Shown: positions 35,072-46,050, numbered from the stretch's first letter. The stretch is 64,000 bases of DNA from Kappaphycus alvarezii (GCA_002205965.3 NADL03000473.1:62001-126000), one strand, 5' to 3'. Notes: generated by a model from the sequence alone, not told the origin. Numbers and translations are program-made.

Positions 35072-36589
35072 TGTTAGGCGCAGATTTTTTTTGTCGCCGT
35101 CATCTACAGGCCTATAGTTTACTGTACTACCTCTCCTTGTCCAAATTTGCTTATAGTTCCGGTCCTTCCTCGTCCTCCCTGAACCTCGCTTATCATTACC
35201 GCGGTCCTCCCAAATTTACTTCCATTTTATCTAGATATTTTTATACTGTATCTACCCCTCTGATCGATCCCGAATCAAGTTCTTTTTCCCTTTTTGCTTA
35301 CCTCCTCCTCCAAATTCGTTTTTTTTGAGAAAAAGGGCGCAAATGCAATACTACAAAATCCCTTGCAGATTTATTTTACCTATTCCTAATCTATAGAACC
35401 TGCCCGGGAGCCTATTTAAACCCCTTTATTCTAAGTTCCAAATGCCCCGATCATTTTACTCATCACCCTCTCCCCCACACACCCAAAACACCCTACATTG
35501 CCTCCCGTTCCCCGACGTCTATCAAAATGAACAACCTTCGCCCCTCTGTCCCTATTTCCAAAAACCGCCCTTCCCGTCCCATCAATGGCCTTCGTCTCGC
35601 CGCCTACGGGCCAACCGATGCCGACGACTACATCCGGCGGCAAACAAAGAAGCAAATCATCGAGTTCGTTCGCCGCCTCTTCATAGAAGAAGAAGCGAGG
35701 GAGGTAAGTGAGAGGAGGCTGAGAAGGTCGAGGAGGAGAGCGGGGAGTCCTTCGAGGAATGGTTAGCCCCTGAGCTAGTGCACGAGGCTCGGGAGAAGGA
35801 GAGGAGGATGAGGAGGATGAGGAGAATGAGGAGGATGAGGAAGAGGATGAGCAGGATGAGGGATGAGGAAGAGGATGAGGAGGAGATGGGAGGAGGAGGA
35901 GGAGGAGGAGGAGGAGGAGGATGAGGGAACAGGGGGAATGGAAAGTGTTGGACTGGTGGGGCCTGGAATGGAGAGTATGGATCAAGTTGTGCCCACGATG
36001 GAACCGGATGGAGATATATTTAGTAATCTAGATATCTCCCAGGGGGAATAGAGAGCTGTGAGCCATTCGCAGATATTTGTGGGGACTGCTTGGACAGCAT
36101 GGATATTTTAGAGGAGTTGTTTGGATCTGATTTAGAGAATGGGAAATAAGAGGACCAAATTAATTGTTAGTTTCTTAAGTATCTTTTGCTTAGAGCATAT
36201 TGTCCACACAAAGTATTTTTATGCATTTCTTGGTATCTTCTGTAGTTTTGTTCGGACTTTACAGGTAGCCAAAAGTCTATATAAGCTGAGTAAACTGCTT
36301 CCTCATGGAGAGGTCAAGCAAGTTGGCAGACAACTTCAGGTCAAGCTCCGAGTAGTAGGAAGTTGAGAGTCAACTTCAAACCCAAGAAAACTTTTTCCTA
36401 AGCAAGTCGCAGAGAATCAGTGGTAGACGCTGCCCCTTTTATACTTGCTTGTAGCCCTCTCAACTCTCTCCCATATACACTGCTTTTTATTTGTTCAACT
36501 ATACCACGGTAGCACTTTTGTCGCTCGCAACACCTCCGTCTTGGGTAGTTGGTTCTAAGTATCTCTTCTCCGACGATTTACCCCTATCA
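35072..36589 (+). mobile_element. Complete 1.5-kb LTR, family L, carrying its own small ORF
   Basis: Begins TGTTAG and ends CTATCA, giving TG...CA ends with imperfect inverted hexamers. It is collinear over its whole length with 55844-57309 on the opposite strand. Parts: a CTATTTAAA box (35412-35420); a small ORF from 35527; a GAGGAT/GAGGAG-rich stretch (about 35790-35925); a second conserved stretch to about 36150; a TATA block GTCTATATAAGCTGAG (36272); two hairpins GAAGTTG/CAACTTC (36320-36370); and the terminal block GTAGCACTTTTGTCGCTCGC (36510). No target duplication is visible. It lies immediately after the cut-off copia RT and immediately before a LINE tail. Confidence 0.82.
35527..35766 (+). 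CDS. Small basic ORF inside the family L LTR
   Basis: Starts ATCAAAATG about 110 bp after a CTATTTAAA box. The conserved core reads ISKNRPSRPINGL, then YGPTDADDYIRRQTKKQIIE and VRRLF, followed by Glu/Arg-rich sequence. The corresponding minus-strand ORF at 56836-56636 reads ISKNRHPRPL, FGPTDRNDHLRRQTKNKVIE, VRRLF. Conservation of the protein core and of the box-to-ATG distance in two separate LTRs suggests it was once translated. I do not recognise the family; a role in element expression or packaging would be a guess. This is part of a fossil element. Confidence 0.55.
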   Translation: MNNLRPSVPISKNRPSRPINGLRLAAYGPTDADDYIRRQTKKQIIEFVRRLFIEEEAREVSERRLRRSRRRAGSPSRNG

Positions 36590-36599
36590 CAGGTTCAAG

Positions 36600-36700
36600 A
36601 TCGCTAGAAGGCTGGCTCGAGGCCAGCTAGCAGGCTGACCAGTAGTACCTCTTAATTTTCCCTAAAAGCCGGCTCAAGGCCGCGGATAAAGTGCCCCACA
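36600..36700 (-). mobile_element. LINE 3' tail, partly duplicated
   Basis: Minus-strand translation gives SLLAGLEPAF followed by a stop, matching the LINE tail at 57310-57345 (FLLAGFQPVF-stop). The nucleotide block GGCCTCGAGCCAGCCTTCTAG is repeated in modified form (GGCCTTGAGCCGGCTTTTAG) about 50 bp away. The segment includes a GCTGGC/GCCAGC palindrome and directly follows the LTR end at 36589. Confidence 0.5.
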
Positions 36701-36710
36701 CTTGCTTTTT

Positions 36711-37140
36711 AGCGACGTGGTAAGTTGTACGAGTTGACGGTTCGAACCTCGCAGCCAGAGGTAGCCGAGAGCTGTAATTGCGTCCCGATAATGGTTGAAG
36801 ATTCCTTTGACATGAAGATTTGGATATGACGTGATGATTTAGCGCTACTTACAAGTAGTCCTACGGTATATACATGTATGTATATATGTACTACTGTCAC
36901 CCTATTTCACCCTATGTTCCACTCGCAGTAAATAAGGACGGGAAATCTGTAGGAGTTCCTAGGCATCAAAGTGTGCGGAGAGTATTCAGAGCGCAGCTAC
37001 GCAGAAAGGCGGCAACCTGTCGCGTCAGCATCACTGTAGAGAGCCGTAGAGAAAGCATTGGGCAATATGATACTCCAAGATTCATGATATCTACGATACG
37101 TCAAACAACGCATCTCAATAGGGCAGGGCTGACAGACGTG
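36711..37140. other. Intergenic, weak tRNA-like motif
   Basis: GGTTCGAACCT at about 36740 resembles a box B, and TAGCGACGTGGTAAG 25-30 bp upstream resembles a D-loop, but the spacing is too short for a tRNA. No gene is supported in the rest. Confidence 0.3.
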
Positions 37141-37380
37141 ACCAAGCACATCGCCGGGGAACCATGGAGACCTTCGGGCAGGTGCGATCCGTGCTCATGC
37201 AAGGACACGCTGCGGTGACGGTTTCGTCAAACGCGGCATGTCTTACGGCTGGTCTTACACCAACCTCGTGAGCTCGCCCCGCCTGACTTTATATCCTTTT
37301 CAGACCCTCCAACATACAGAACTGCTCCCCCATCCCAGGAGATAGCCATCGTTTCTGTCTAACTCTCTCTTCCTTCCTTA
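37141..37380 (+). mobile_element. LINE C-terminal tail and 3' UTR
   Basis: The plus-strand frame METFGQVRSVLMQGHAA, then TVSSNAACLTAGLTPTS-stop, matches the tail at 45.8-45.95 kb (GRVLFLLMQRHAA, TVSSNAAFLTAGLTPAL-stop). The UTR following the stop is also shared (CGCCCCGCCTGACT, CAGACCCTCCAA, ACAGAACTGCTCC). It is a 5'-truncated insertion. The next 700 bp to the cysteine-rich gene hold no other gene I can see. Confidence 0.7.
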
Positions 37381-38021
37381 ATAGTGGGCATAGCGTACTG
37401 GAGTCTGTAAGCAGAACTCCTTTGCACAGGACACAGGTGAACTATTTTGCCTCTCAATGCATTTAAATCAACATGAACAGGCAGAAGTAACAATGTTCCC
37501 GTTTACCGATCTCTTAATTTCGTCGGAGTGAACATGTCTTCTCAACGGCGGAGGCACGTTTAGCCGCGGCTTTTCTATTATACTGAAGCCAAATTAAACT
37601 TGGGCATTCTTCAGAGTGTCCAGATCAACACTGCACGTCATGATATCGGTATGTCTCTCGTAGAGTTAGGCCGGATAGCAAAATCCGCAAAATCATCTCA
37701 TGTATAATATTACTAATCCACACATGCGTGACTTATATTTTGTAAGGTTCCGGCTGTCGATAAAATCGATACCATTTGAGATTGCTTTGCTCACTTACGT
37801 ATCTCATTGACTATAATACATGTTGGTACTAGATCAAATATATCTTCCAACAATAAAATCACCCAAAACTTCCCCCTTTTGATATTATGTGTGATGCAGA
37901 ATCTGATTTCTTCGACAATATTCGCATTACTGGTAGATTCCCAAAAGAAATCATCAATTTTCCTCCCACCCGCACCGATTTAAGCTTATACATTCCGTTC
38001 TCACCCCCTGTCGATGATCGG

Positions 38022-38029
38022 CATATAAG
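38022..38029 (+). promoter_or_regulatory. TATA-like box of the cysteine-rich gene
   Basis: CATATAAG lies about 126 bp before the ATG at 38155. The sequence between is C/A-rich and pyrimidine-rich, as expected of a leader. The paralogue has a TATATAAA box nearer to its ATG. Confidence 0.4.
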
Positions 38030-38154
38030 CAAAAACTGCCCCACCAAAAATCATTCTAGACCATAGCATAGGAGATCAACTCACAGCCACCACCTCGCTA
38101 TTAACTCGTTAGCTCTCTCCACGAACAACTGCACTATCTGCCACCAAACCAACC

Positions 38155-38774
38155 ATGTATTCTCCTGTCGTCATCCTCCTAGTGCTCTCCTCGCATCAGT
38201 TTCTGTGGCATCCACATGCCCTTGTATCTGCCGTGCGGGTAGCAATGCCATGGTGGCTACTGAGAATGAATGCCGTCGCTCTATTTTCGTGGACAGTTGC
38301 GCAGTCGACAGTTGCACCAGGCGCACTGGCGCGTCAGGTTTCTTCTGCTGTGACCCATCTCCTAGTCCCACTCCGTCTGGTACCCCTTCCATCTCGGTCT
38401 CCCCTTCTCCAAGTCCTTCCACCTCCCCGCCTCCGTTCTGTCCTTGCGTCTGCCGTACCGGGTTCTTCCAAGTGACAAACGCTGAGGCTGAATGTACAAC
38501 CTTTGGATGCGGTGTTATTTCCTGTATGAGAGGCAGGACCATAGGAACTCAGTGCTGTAACGTGGCCACTCCGTCGCCATCGCCAACTCCCAGTACTTCT
38601 ATCCTCCCGTGTCCGTGTGTCTGTCGCACTGGTATGAACCAGTTCGCATCTGCAGAGGCAGAGTGCGAACTCCCAGGGACGCCATCGAGGTGCATGGTTG
38701 GTGTTTGTATTCGAGTGAACGGCGCCTTTGGAACCTCTTGCTGTGACCATAACTCCCATGGTGCCCTTGCGTAG
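38155..38774 (+). CDS. Secreted three-module 8-cysteine protein (paralogue A)
   Basis: ATG 38155 in the context AACCAACCATG opens a hydrophobic signal-like segment (MYSPVVILLVLSS). The mature part lies in another frame from about 38205 to the stop at 38774, so the gene changes frame within a TTT run near 38201. The mature protein has three modules. Each reads C-P-C-x-C-R-x-G-x10-E-C, then C, x4, C, x9-10, C-C (8 Cys), at about residues 5-49, 79-118 and 136-180 of that frame. Linkers are SPSPTPS-type Ser/Pro runs like those of O-glycosylated extracellular proteins. An intron cannot fit between signal and first module. The gene could be a recent pseudogene or carry a one-base sequence error. 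I know no named family with this pattern; export and disulfide bonding are inferred, and the molecular role is unknown. Confidence 0.75.
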
Positions 38775-39360
38775 GATCACGTGATTGAGAGTACCCGCTT
38801 CGATCTGCTCGAAACTTCTTTTAAGATCAAGCTGGCCCATAGCAAACCTTCGTGAACGAAATTAGAATTCCTGCCTTTTCTTCTCTTATCGACCCTGAAA
38901 TAGGTGATAAAATCTGCTGATGCATTGGTATATCCATAGTTGAACTCATCTCGCTTCCAGTTTATAGCGTCAACCGTATTCAAGAAAGCCATCTTGAGTA
39001 CCCCAACTGCGATTGAAATTTCCAGTTACTGAGAATGGAGGAGCAACACAAAACTCGAAGAAACATACTGAATCCTGCAATGCCTCGACGAAATCACCCC
39101 ACTTTTTTGTTGCGTATTCAATTCTGACACATTCTGACAGTTTAACAGTAGCCTAAGATCTATATTCCATCTGCCAAAGTCACGGTTTTGTCATGAATAT
39201 TACAAACAATCTCTAGATAGAACTTCATGGCGTCATACCCTCCATAATGCAGCATCTAAGCACGATTCAGAGATCAATCTTAAAAGAAACGATGGGTTCC
39301 TATTAAGAAATTATGAATGAAAGGGGGAAACTCGACAGGATCACTGGGGAAAAAAGGGGT
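38775..39360. other. Intergenic, no supported gene
   Basis: A minus-strand ORF at 38992-38777 has no recognisable domain. Nothing else is visible. Confidence 0.45.
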
Positions 39361-39363
39361 GTC

Positions 39364-39442
39364 TTTATTGAGATATATGGATTGGCTGGGACTCAATTGA
39401 AGTTGCAAATCTGCATGTCATACTAAATACATGTACGAAAGC
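39364..39442 (+). repeat. Dispersed repeat shared with 45598-45668
   Basis: TTATTGAGATATATGGATTG, then GCAAATCTGCATGTCATACT, TAAATACATGTA, recurs with few changes at 45598-45668. In both places it lies next to LINE tails. It may be part of the LINE 3' UTR or of its insertion sites. Confidence 0.6.
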
Positions 39443-39559
39443 ATCACCTTTAATGATCAATACTCAGGAGACCGCTAGCGCCATCCAGCGCAAGGCTTGG
39501 GGACTACATACATGTACCGATGGTCGAAGCAACGTACAAATCATTGTTGTCGAATGCTA

Positions 39560-39898
39560 GCACCAGCAACAGTCTACCAGAAAGTCGATAGGATGCCAGC
39601 CAGCAGACAAGCAGCGTTAGAAGTTACTGCCAACGCCGAGTGTCATTGTAGAAGTATGCCTCGAACCTTAGAAAACCGTTCCATTGCGCGGCTGGCGACG
39701 GTTCTTGCAAGCTCCGTGACCACTGAAAAGGCCTCTAGATGCCATCCGCCAAGAGTAGATATTTGAGAAGGAACCAGCCTGCTTCTCTCAGGTAATTCCG
39801 CAAGAAAACCTTGGTACTTTCGCCGCTTTTCCGCGCTCGCTGCATTGAGACTGGTCATCGGGTTAAAAGTCCGGACTCTGGAATGGGAGGGAGCGAGA
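39560..39898 (-). mobile_element. LINE C-terminal domain and tail
   Basis: Minus-strand blocks are VRTFNPMTSLNAASAEKRRKY, split as VRTFNPMTSLNAAS and AEKRRKY, then RLVPSQISTLGGWHLEAF, LARTVASRAMERFSKVR and, after a frame change, HSALAVTSNAACLLAG. This is the most complete copy of the C-terminal module: a K-x(2-3)-K-Y helix, a strand with STLGGWH, a helical region and the SNAAC tail. The layout is consistent with a PD-(D/E)XK-like endonuclease end, but only by resemblance. It abuts the gypsy LTR at 39899. Confidence 0.7.
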
Positions 39899-40125
39899 GG
39901 TTAGTTGGCAGACAATCGGCGTAAGAGAGATATCCGACGCCCACTATCCAAAAACGGAGGTGTTGCGAGCGACAAAAGTGCTATGGTAAGGTAGTTTTGG
40001 GAACAAAATGTGCTATATACGGACGAAGTACCTAATGCAACCGACTTTGTCCGAAAGTGGCACACTGTACCTTTGTCTTGGGAACAACAGATCTGCTTCT
40101 GTGTACGTTGCAAGGAAAATGCAAT
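39899..40125 (-). repeat. Gypsy-2 LTR fragment (downstream copy)
   Basis: Direct repeat of 44646-44869. It includes GATATCCGACGCCCACTATC, GGAGGTGTTGCGAGCGACAA and CCGACTTTGTCCGAAAGTGG. It ends abruptly at the junction with copia sequence. Confidence 0.9.
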
Positions 40126-40560
40126 GAACTTCTGCAGGTAATTCGACCTTTATATGGATTAACAGATAGTGGCGACTACTGGTGCGAGACCAACACAAAA
40201 TTTCACACTGATAAGCTACGTATGCAGCAAAGCACAGGTGATTTTGCCCTGATCTTCAAGCGAGTGTTCAATCGTCTCGTAGCGCTATCTGGATCTCATG
40301 TCAACGATATTGTACAAGCCGGAACTGCTGATCAGAAGAATCGCTTAAAAGATATCTTTGCAAAGGAATTTGATGTTAAGCTATCTGAATCACAAAAATT
40401 CACTTACTTAGGCATGGATTGCAATGTTTGTGACAAGGATGAACGTCGGCTTTACCAAACACAGTACATCAAAAATCTACGTTTCTTACCTAGAGATGCC
40501 TCCTTTACAGCATTTAGATCAGTTCGAGGCAAGCTCGCATGGGTGGTCGACTTGTACTTT
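40126..40560 (+). mobile_element. Copia reverse transcriptase fragment
   Basis: Plus-strand blocks RPLYGLTDSGDYW, LVALSGSHVNDI, AGTADQKNRLKDIFAKEFDV and KFTYLGMDCNVCDKDERRLY correspond to the C-terminal half of copia RT. It is wedged between the gypsy-2 LTR fragment and the gypsy-2 integrase, on the opposite strand, and is related to the 31.6-35.1 kb copia type. It is a fossil fragment only. Confidence 0.8.
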
Positions 40561-43500
40561 CGTATGGGCGTGAACTTTTGGCAACCATCACAACTCTTCA
40601 CAAATTCGAAGGCGTCCTTATGCAGGCCAGGCCACCAAAATCTGTCCGTGATGAACTGCTTCGTCGTATTCAAGTCCCAGTGACCGGTTCCATCGTGGAG
40701 GGTCCTTAGAGTCTTACTGCGCTCCTCTAGCGGTGGCACTAGTCGGAGGCCTGATTTGGTCCGTCGGAACAATCCCCCTTCCCAAAATAAAAATGCCTTT
40801 TGGTTCTTCCGAACCTAATCCTTATTTTTTGGGTCTACTTTTCTTATCTCCAGACCGTTAGGAAATTTAGTTAGGGCCGTAAGTTCGGCCTCATTGCTGT
40901 CTAGCTCTGTCTTATCTATTTCGATCGTACCTAAGACATCTTCATCGAGGCTATTTTCCGGTTTCCGGTCTTCTCCCAAACGAGAAAGAAAGTCGGCAGG
41001 TTGATTCTGACGTCCTGGTCGATATGTTACCTCAAACCTGTGCTTCGCGAAAAGAACAAGCCACCTGGCCAACCGGTGGTGCACGTCCTTCTTTTGAAAT
41101 GCTGTCTTGAGCGCCTGGTGGTCAGTCACTAAAGTAAAACTTTTCGAGCGACAAAAGGTATACCCTAAATTTCTTCAATGCGAAAACTACCGCAAGCGCC
41201 TCCTCTTCGCACACAAAATATCTTCTCTCCGCTTCGTTGAAAGTTCTACTTGCAAACTGGACTGGGTGTAATCTACCTCTTTCATCCTTTTCGGACAAAA
41301 CGGCCCCAACAGCATGGTCTGAAGCATCAGTTTCTACTATAAAAGAAACCTTGAAATCAGGATAAATGAGAACCGGATGGGCGCAAAGTTTTCCTTTAAG
41401 ATCCTCAAAGGCCTTTTGCATGTCTTGGTTCCACCTGAATTTTTCACTTTTTTGACGTTCCAGAATGAAGAGGGGCCTCTATTTTAATAAAATTCTTAAT
41501 GAACCTCCTGTAGTATGAGGCAAGGCCAAAGAAACTTCTTATACATGTATTGGAAGTTGGCAGGGGTGCCATACTGATTTTCGAGACCTTGTTCGGGTCT
41601 ACTTTTATCCCCACTCGGTCTACTATATGGCCCAGTAGTTTTACAGAAGTCTGTACGATGAGACATTTGCTCAGCTTAATCTTCAGACTGTAATTAGATA
41701 TCCCTCTAACCACTTCTTTGATATGAGTCACGTGTTCCTCCAGCGTTTTTCAAAAGGTCACCACATCGTCTATGTACACCCTTGTAAAGGGCGGTCCCTT
41801 CAAGACGTCCTTCATCATTATTTGGAAGGTTGCCGGTGCGTTCATGAGACCAGAAGGCATCACTTCGAACCTGAAAGCTCTCATTTTACACGTGAAGGTC
41901 GTCATTTCTCTGCATTTTCCTCCAAAAGAATTTGCCAGTAGCCAGTATAAAGGTCGATCGTTGCAAAATATTTCCCATCTTTAACGTCCTCGAGAATTTC
42001 CTTCATGTTTGGAATTGGGAACCGATCAGGTACTATTTTCCCGTTCAACAACCTGTAATCGGCGCAGAATCTGGGTCTTTTATCCTTCTTGGTCGCGATG
42101 ACAACTGGGAAAGACCATGAAAAGGAACTGGGGGCTATTATACCATTTCTTAGCATCTCGTTGACGTTCTCCTCTGTCATCTGATCCCACTTTGGTGGTT
42201 GGCTACGCGGTTTATGGTATATTGGTTTCAGGTCTTCCAGCTCAAACGTATGCTTCACAGGCACATCTGCTTGCCGCAAGTCTGAAACCTCACACGAGAT
42301 TACCCCTGATGATACGAGTGTCTCAGAAAATTGCTTCGCTGCTGGAGAAGGGAAGTGACGAACCGCTTTTTCGATTTCTCCCACTCCTTTTTCTATTTCT
42401 GCTGGGTTTTGCTCGCAGAGTCCGCCTCTCCCTGCTCCTCTGAGGCTGATATCTTCTTTTAAGCACCCATTTCTTATATTTTCCCTTTTTTTTTAAACTC
42501 TTATTGCGTTCAAAGCGCGACGCACTCCGGTTTTGTGTCGTCCCCGTAGCCCCTGTCGTCATCCGTTTCAAATCCAGAGTCTGAACTGTCCCAAGCGAAG
42601 TTCTGGATACCTTCCTCCGAGTCATTCAAGTGGTCATTTTGATCCTCACTCCCCGAATCCTCACTTCCATAAATGGAGGTGAAATCTTCGCTGCTCGTTC
42701 CATTTAAATTTCGCAAACCACCACTCCTATCGTAGTCGAGGTGCATCCGAACTTCCGTTCCATCGACCCTAATTGACACGCTTTGATTGCCTATATCGAT
42801 GCAAGTTTCCAATTCTTCCATCGTTGGGCAGCCAATGATTAAATCAAATGGGAGGTCAGGCATGACTAAGAAATTTAAATTGACTTTTAGGTCCGCGAGG
42901 AACACTGCGACCTGTTCAACCGCGCCCATACATTCAGAGACGGTATCATCAGCGACCGTTATCTTCTTCATTGTAGGAATAGGGTTAAGGCCAAGATGAA
43001 TCTCCAAACTCTCCGAGATTAAATTAGGAACATCCCCTGAATCGAATAAAGCCTGGGTTCAGGTTCCTAGAACCTTGATCGGTACCAGTTTGAGACGCCT
43101 CTGAGTGGTGGAGGCTAAATTGAGCATAGGCCTCTTGCTGTCGGTCTTAATAATTTTCTTCAGTTTTTTCCGGGCGTCATCCGCATATCCTCTTAGTAGT
43201 TGTCCAAACGTCATCCCGGTTGGAGCCGCCGCCAGCTCGGCCACTAAGCTGTATTTCTTTACGTAACCTAGTACATCCCTTGAGATACCCTTACTTTTTC
43301 CTTGTTTTCTCGTTTTTCTGGATTTTACGGCCTCCATCCCTGGAATAATTGGATGAAACCTCTTTGTAAGTGGTGCTAGAGGGGCGGGATATGCTCCAAA
43401 ATATTTTCCCCCAATCTTTGTTTCTTTGCCAAAACGTTGCCTTCCGCATCCCTTTTTGTCGTGTTTACCTGGCTATGTTCTTCGGCAATCGAGACGTTTC

Positions 43501-43666
43501 CGGCATTTCCCATGTTTTGCTACGATTTTTTTTAAGTAGTTACAGCTCCGGACATGATTCACTTCGTGCCCTTTGGATAATTGCCCGAGGTCCATCTGTA
43601 GACCAGCAGTTGCTCTCATGGTGACCATATCGACCACAGCGTCATCATCGAGTATCCCTGTGTGGA

Positions 43667-43818
43667 TTACCTGGGCATCTATTAGCGAAGTGTCCCGGCT
43701 TATGACAGTAAGAGAAAACTTCGGGTGCCCTAGTACTCCCAGTTACCTGGGCATCTATTAGCGAAGTGTCCCGGCTTATGACAGTAAGAGAAAACTTCGG
43801 GTGCCCTAGTACTCCCAG
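43667..43818. repeat. 76-bp perfect tandem duplication
   Basis: Two adjacent copies (43667-43742 and 43743-43818) beginning TTACCTGGGCATCTATTAGC and ending AGTACTCCCAGT. It lies within the gag end of gypsy-2. The copies look identical, so the duplication is recent or an assembly artefact. Confidence 0.9.
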
Positions 43819-44645
43819 TTTGGTTTTTTTTTATGGTTAGGGTCAAGCTCTCCAACTGCGAAGTTATCATTTCCAAACGATTATCAAAGCGAGTCTCCAT
43901 CCTTTGCTCCATATCTTTGACATCGCCTCGATCAGCTTCTAGGGCTGTCGAGCTTGTCGCTGGCCTCGGATAGTTCTTTTTCGGATTGACGAAGACCCCA
44001 TGCATAGGTACGCCTTTCTCCATTGACCCCAGTGCTTGAGAGGTCTAAGAATTTTACACAAACTGAACTATGGTACCCTTTAACTCGCTAAAAGCTAGCG
44101 GACCTTTTATAAGGAGGAAATCCTAAAGGCGTTTATCCTCCATAGCTGCTTTGCGCCACATCCCATACTTCGCTTGATCATTAAAACCTGCTTTGTAGTA
44201 TAAGCCACAAATAGAAATTACCGAACTTAGCAAATCGCGAAAGTCTAGACGGGCTTCGATAGCAATACGAATCATCTCATCAGGCTCTACCTCCTTAGCA
44301 TACTCATTAATAAGCCACCTGCAGACCTCATCGAAGTTACGACCATTGTCGTTGAGCGACCCCCCCTCGATAAACTTTGCCTTTTATTTTGCCTTTGCAT
44401 CACCGGAAAGGTAGGCAGAAAGGCTGGTAGCCTTTTCCTCATTGGTCTTTTCACGCATTACAACGTTGACGAATGCGTAAAGAAACTCTTCAACATCTTC
44501 CTTTTTGATGCCTCAAAACATCAAGCAGGCAGTGTTATTATTCATTTTATCCACTAATTTACCTCCAAATATAGACTAAAGACCCCTTATACGGCAAATT
44601 AACCAGCTACTACCGGTGCAACAGCCCTCCAAAAGAGTACCAAAA

Positions 44646-45250
44646 TGTTAGCAGAAAATCGGCGTAAGAGAGATATCCGACGCCCACTATCCAAAAACGG
44701 AGGTGTTGCGAGCGACAAAAGTGCTATGGTAAGGTAGTTTCGGGAACAAAATGTGCTATATACGGACGAAGTACCTAGTGCAACCGACTTTGTCCGAAAG
44801 TGGCAGACTGTACCTTCGTCTTGCGAACAACAGATCTGCTTCCGTGTACGTTGCAAGGCAAATTCAATGGCTTGAAATGGAAGAGGGCTCGGTGGATCCC
44901 CAACAATCCTAAGGTGGCAGGCTCTTCCATCTAGTTTCGAGGCTTGAGAGCCGTTTATAAATTTTGGGCCCGAGGATGACTACCAACTTCGTTACTACTG
45001 GATCTCTTTTGAAGTTGTCTGTCAACTTCCTTTACACTCTGTGTTGTGAGCGACTTAGTTTGGTGAGCGTCCCCCTAGGGCTTTCTGCCCATCCCAAATA
45101 CTTCTATCATTTCATGCAAACAGCCCCTTATATAGAGTTTTCAACCCTCACAATTGGTAGCACCTATACAATCCCTATGTACCTTATCGGCACCGCCACA
45201 GTACGGTGCAAAGCATCCCTCCAAAATTAATTGAAAATAAAATTGTAATT
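44646..45250 (-). repeat. Gypsy-2 LTR (upstream copy) with primer-site region
   Basis: Begins (plus-strand reading) TGTTAG at 44646. The element side carries AGAGTACCAAAA, i.e. TTTTGGTACTCTTTTGGAGG after CTAACA, the expected place and TGG start of a tRNA primer site. Family features are the GAGGTGTTGCGAGCGACAAA block, a perfect hairpin GAAGTTGTCTGTCAACTTC near 45010, and a TATA block CTATATAAGG. The high boundary is not sharp. Confidence 0.75.
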
Positions 45251-45389
45251 ACAGTGACAGCGCAGCCAGCGCAGCATGCCCAAATTTTCATTTACAACAA
45301 GGTTCATTTGTATTTTAAAAGATATGGGGCTTATGAACTGTCGACTTGTAAGGGAAAAAGGATTTTGTGCTTTTATTATTTGGAAAGGG

Positions 45390-46050
45390 GTGGAAATTGG
45401 GGTGCTTTACTGATTCGAGATGTTGGACGGCTATTTTCCGAGACTAAGGGGGCTGGTCTGTGTATTGGATAGTCTGAAGAGGAGGCAGAGTCAGGCCGGA
45501 CGATTTCACAAGGCTTATGTGAGGCCAGCGATAAGGCGTGTTGCGTTGGGCGAAACCGTCGCCGCAGCTTATTTGGAAAGAGGAAACGGGGGGGGGTTAT
45601 TGAGATGTATGGATTGGTTGGAACCCATTTCGAATTGTAAATTTGTATGTCATATTAAATAAATGTAGCGATGGTCGAAGTAATGTTATTTCAGGAAAAG
45701 GGAGAAAGTTTGGGTTTTTTTTAATGTATGAAAGATGTGCTCGGTTGTGTCCACGCGACCGGGAGTGCGTCGTGCATATATGCATATTTTCGGAAAATAC
45801 GGCGACAGGAGCAGATGTCGCTCCACTCTCCCGCCAAGACGTGGTCATGGAGGACTTCGGACGGGTGTTATTCCTGCTTATGCAAAGACACGCTGCGGCG
45901 ACAGTTTCGTCCAACGCAGCATTCCTTACGGCTGGCCTCACTCCAGCCCTGTGAAATCGTCCCGCCTGACTCTGCCTCTTCTTCAGACTATCCAATACAC
46001 AGACCAGCCCCCTTAGTCTCGGAAAATAGCCGTCCCACATCTCTAATCAG
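45390..46050. repeat. Inverted pair of LINE tails
   Basis: 45390-45560 (minus) and 45880-46050 (plus) are inverted copies of the same LINE tail and UTR. Both share GCGGCGAC(A/G)GTTTCG, CGGCCTGACTCTGCCTC/CGCCTGACTCTGCCTC, CAGACTATCCAATACACAGA and CCCCCTTAGTCTCGG. The plus copy reads GRVLFLLMQRHAA, TVSSNAAFLTAGLTPAL-stop. The spacer (45600-45700) carries the repeat also found at 39364-39442. Two opposite insertions, or one folded-back copy, would both explain it. Confidence 0.75.

Larger units (their letters stand above)
39899..45250 (-). mobile_element. Second Ty3/gypsy element, broken
   Basis: Minus-strand gypsy element. Parts in transcription order: upstream LTR (low end 44646, high end about 45250, TATA block CTATATAAGG near 45130); primer-site region ending TTTTGGTACTC just below 44646; gag (about 44550-44050) with a Cys/His knuckle near 43720-43780; protease region (about 43000-42700); reverse transcriptase (about 42380-41600); RNase H (41421-40830); and the start of integrase with its H..H..C..C zinc-binding region (to about 40600). 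A second LTR piece (39899-40125), about 95% like 44646-44869 by eye, closes the element, but a copia fragment lies between it and the integrase. Broken, with roughly eight interruptions. Confidence 0.88.

Noticed and set aside
35700-36051. Acidic protein gene (Glu/Asp runs)
   Set aside because: The runs come from GAGGAT/GAGGAG repeats within the LTR. I keep only the conserved start of the LTR ORF as supported.
36711-36765. tRNA gene suggested by GGTTCGAACC
   Set aside because: The box A-like sequence is only 25-30 bp away and no acceptor or anticodon stem can be drawn.
38171-38840. Minus-strand ORFs across the cysteine-rich gene
   Set aside because: Antisense shadows. The plus-strand reading has the conserved cysteine spacing shared with the paralogue.
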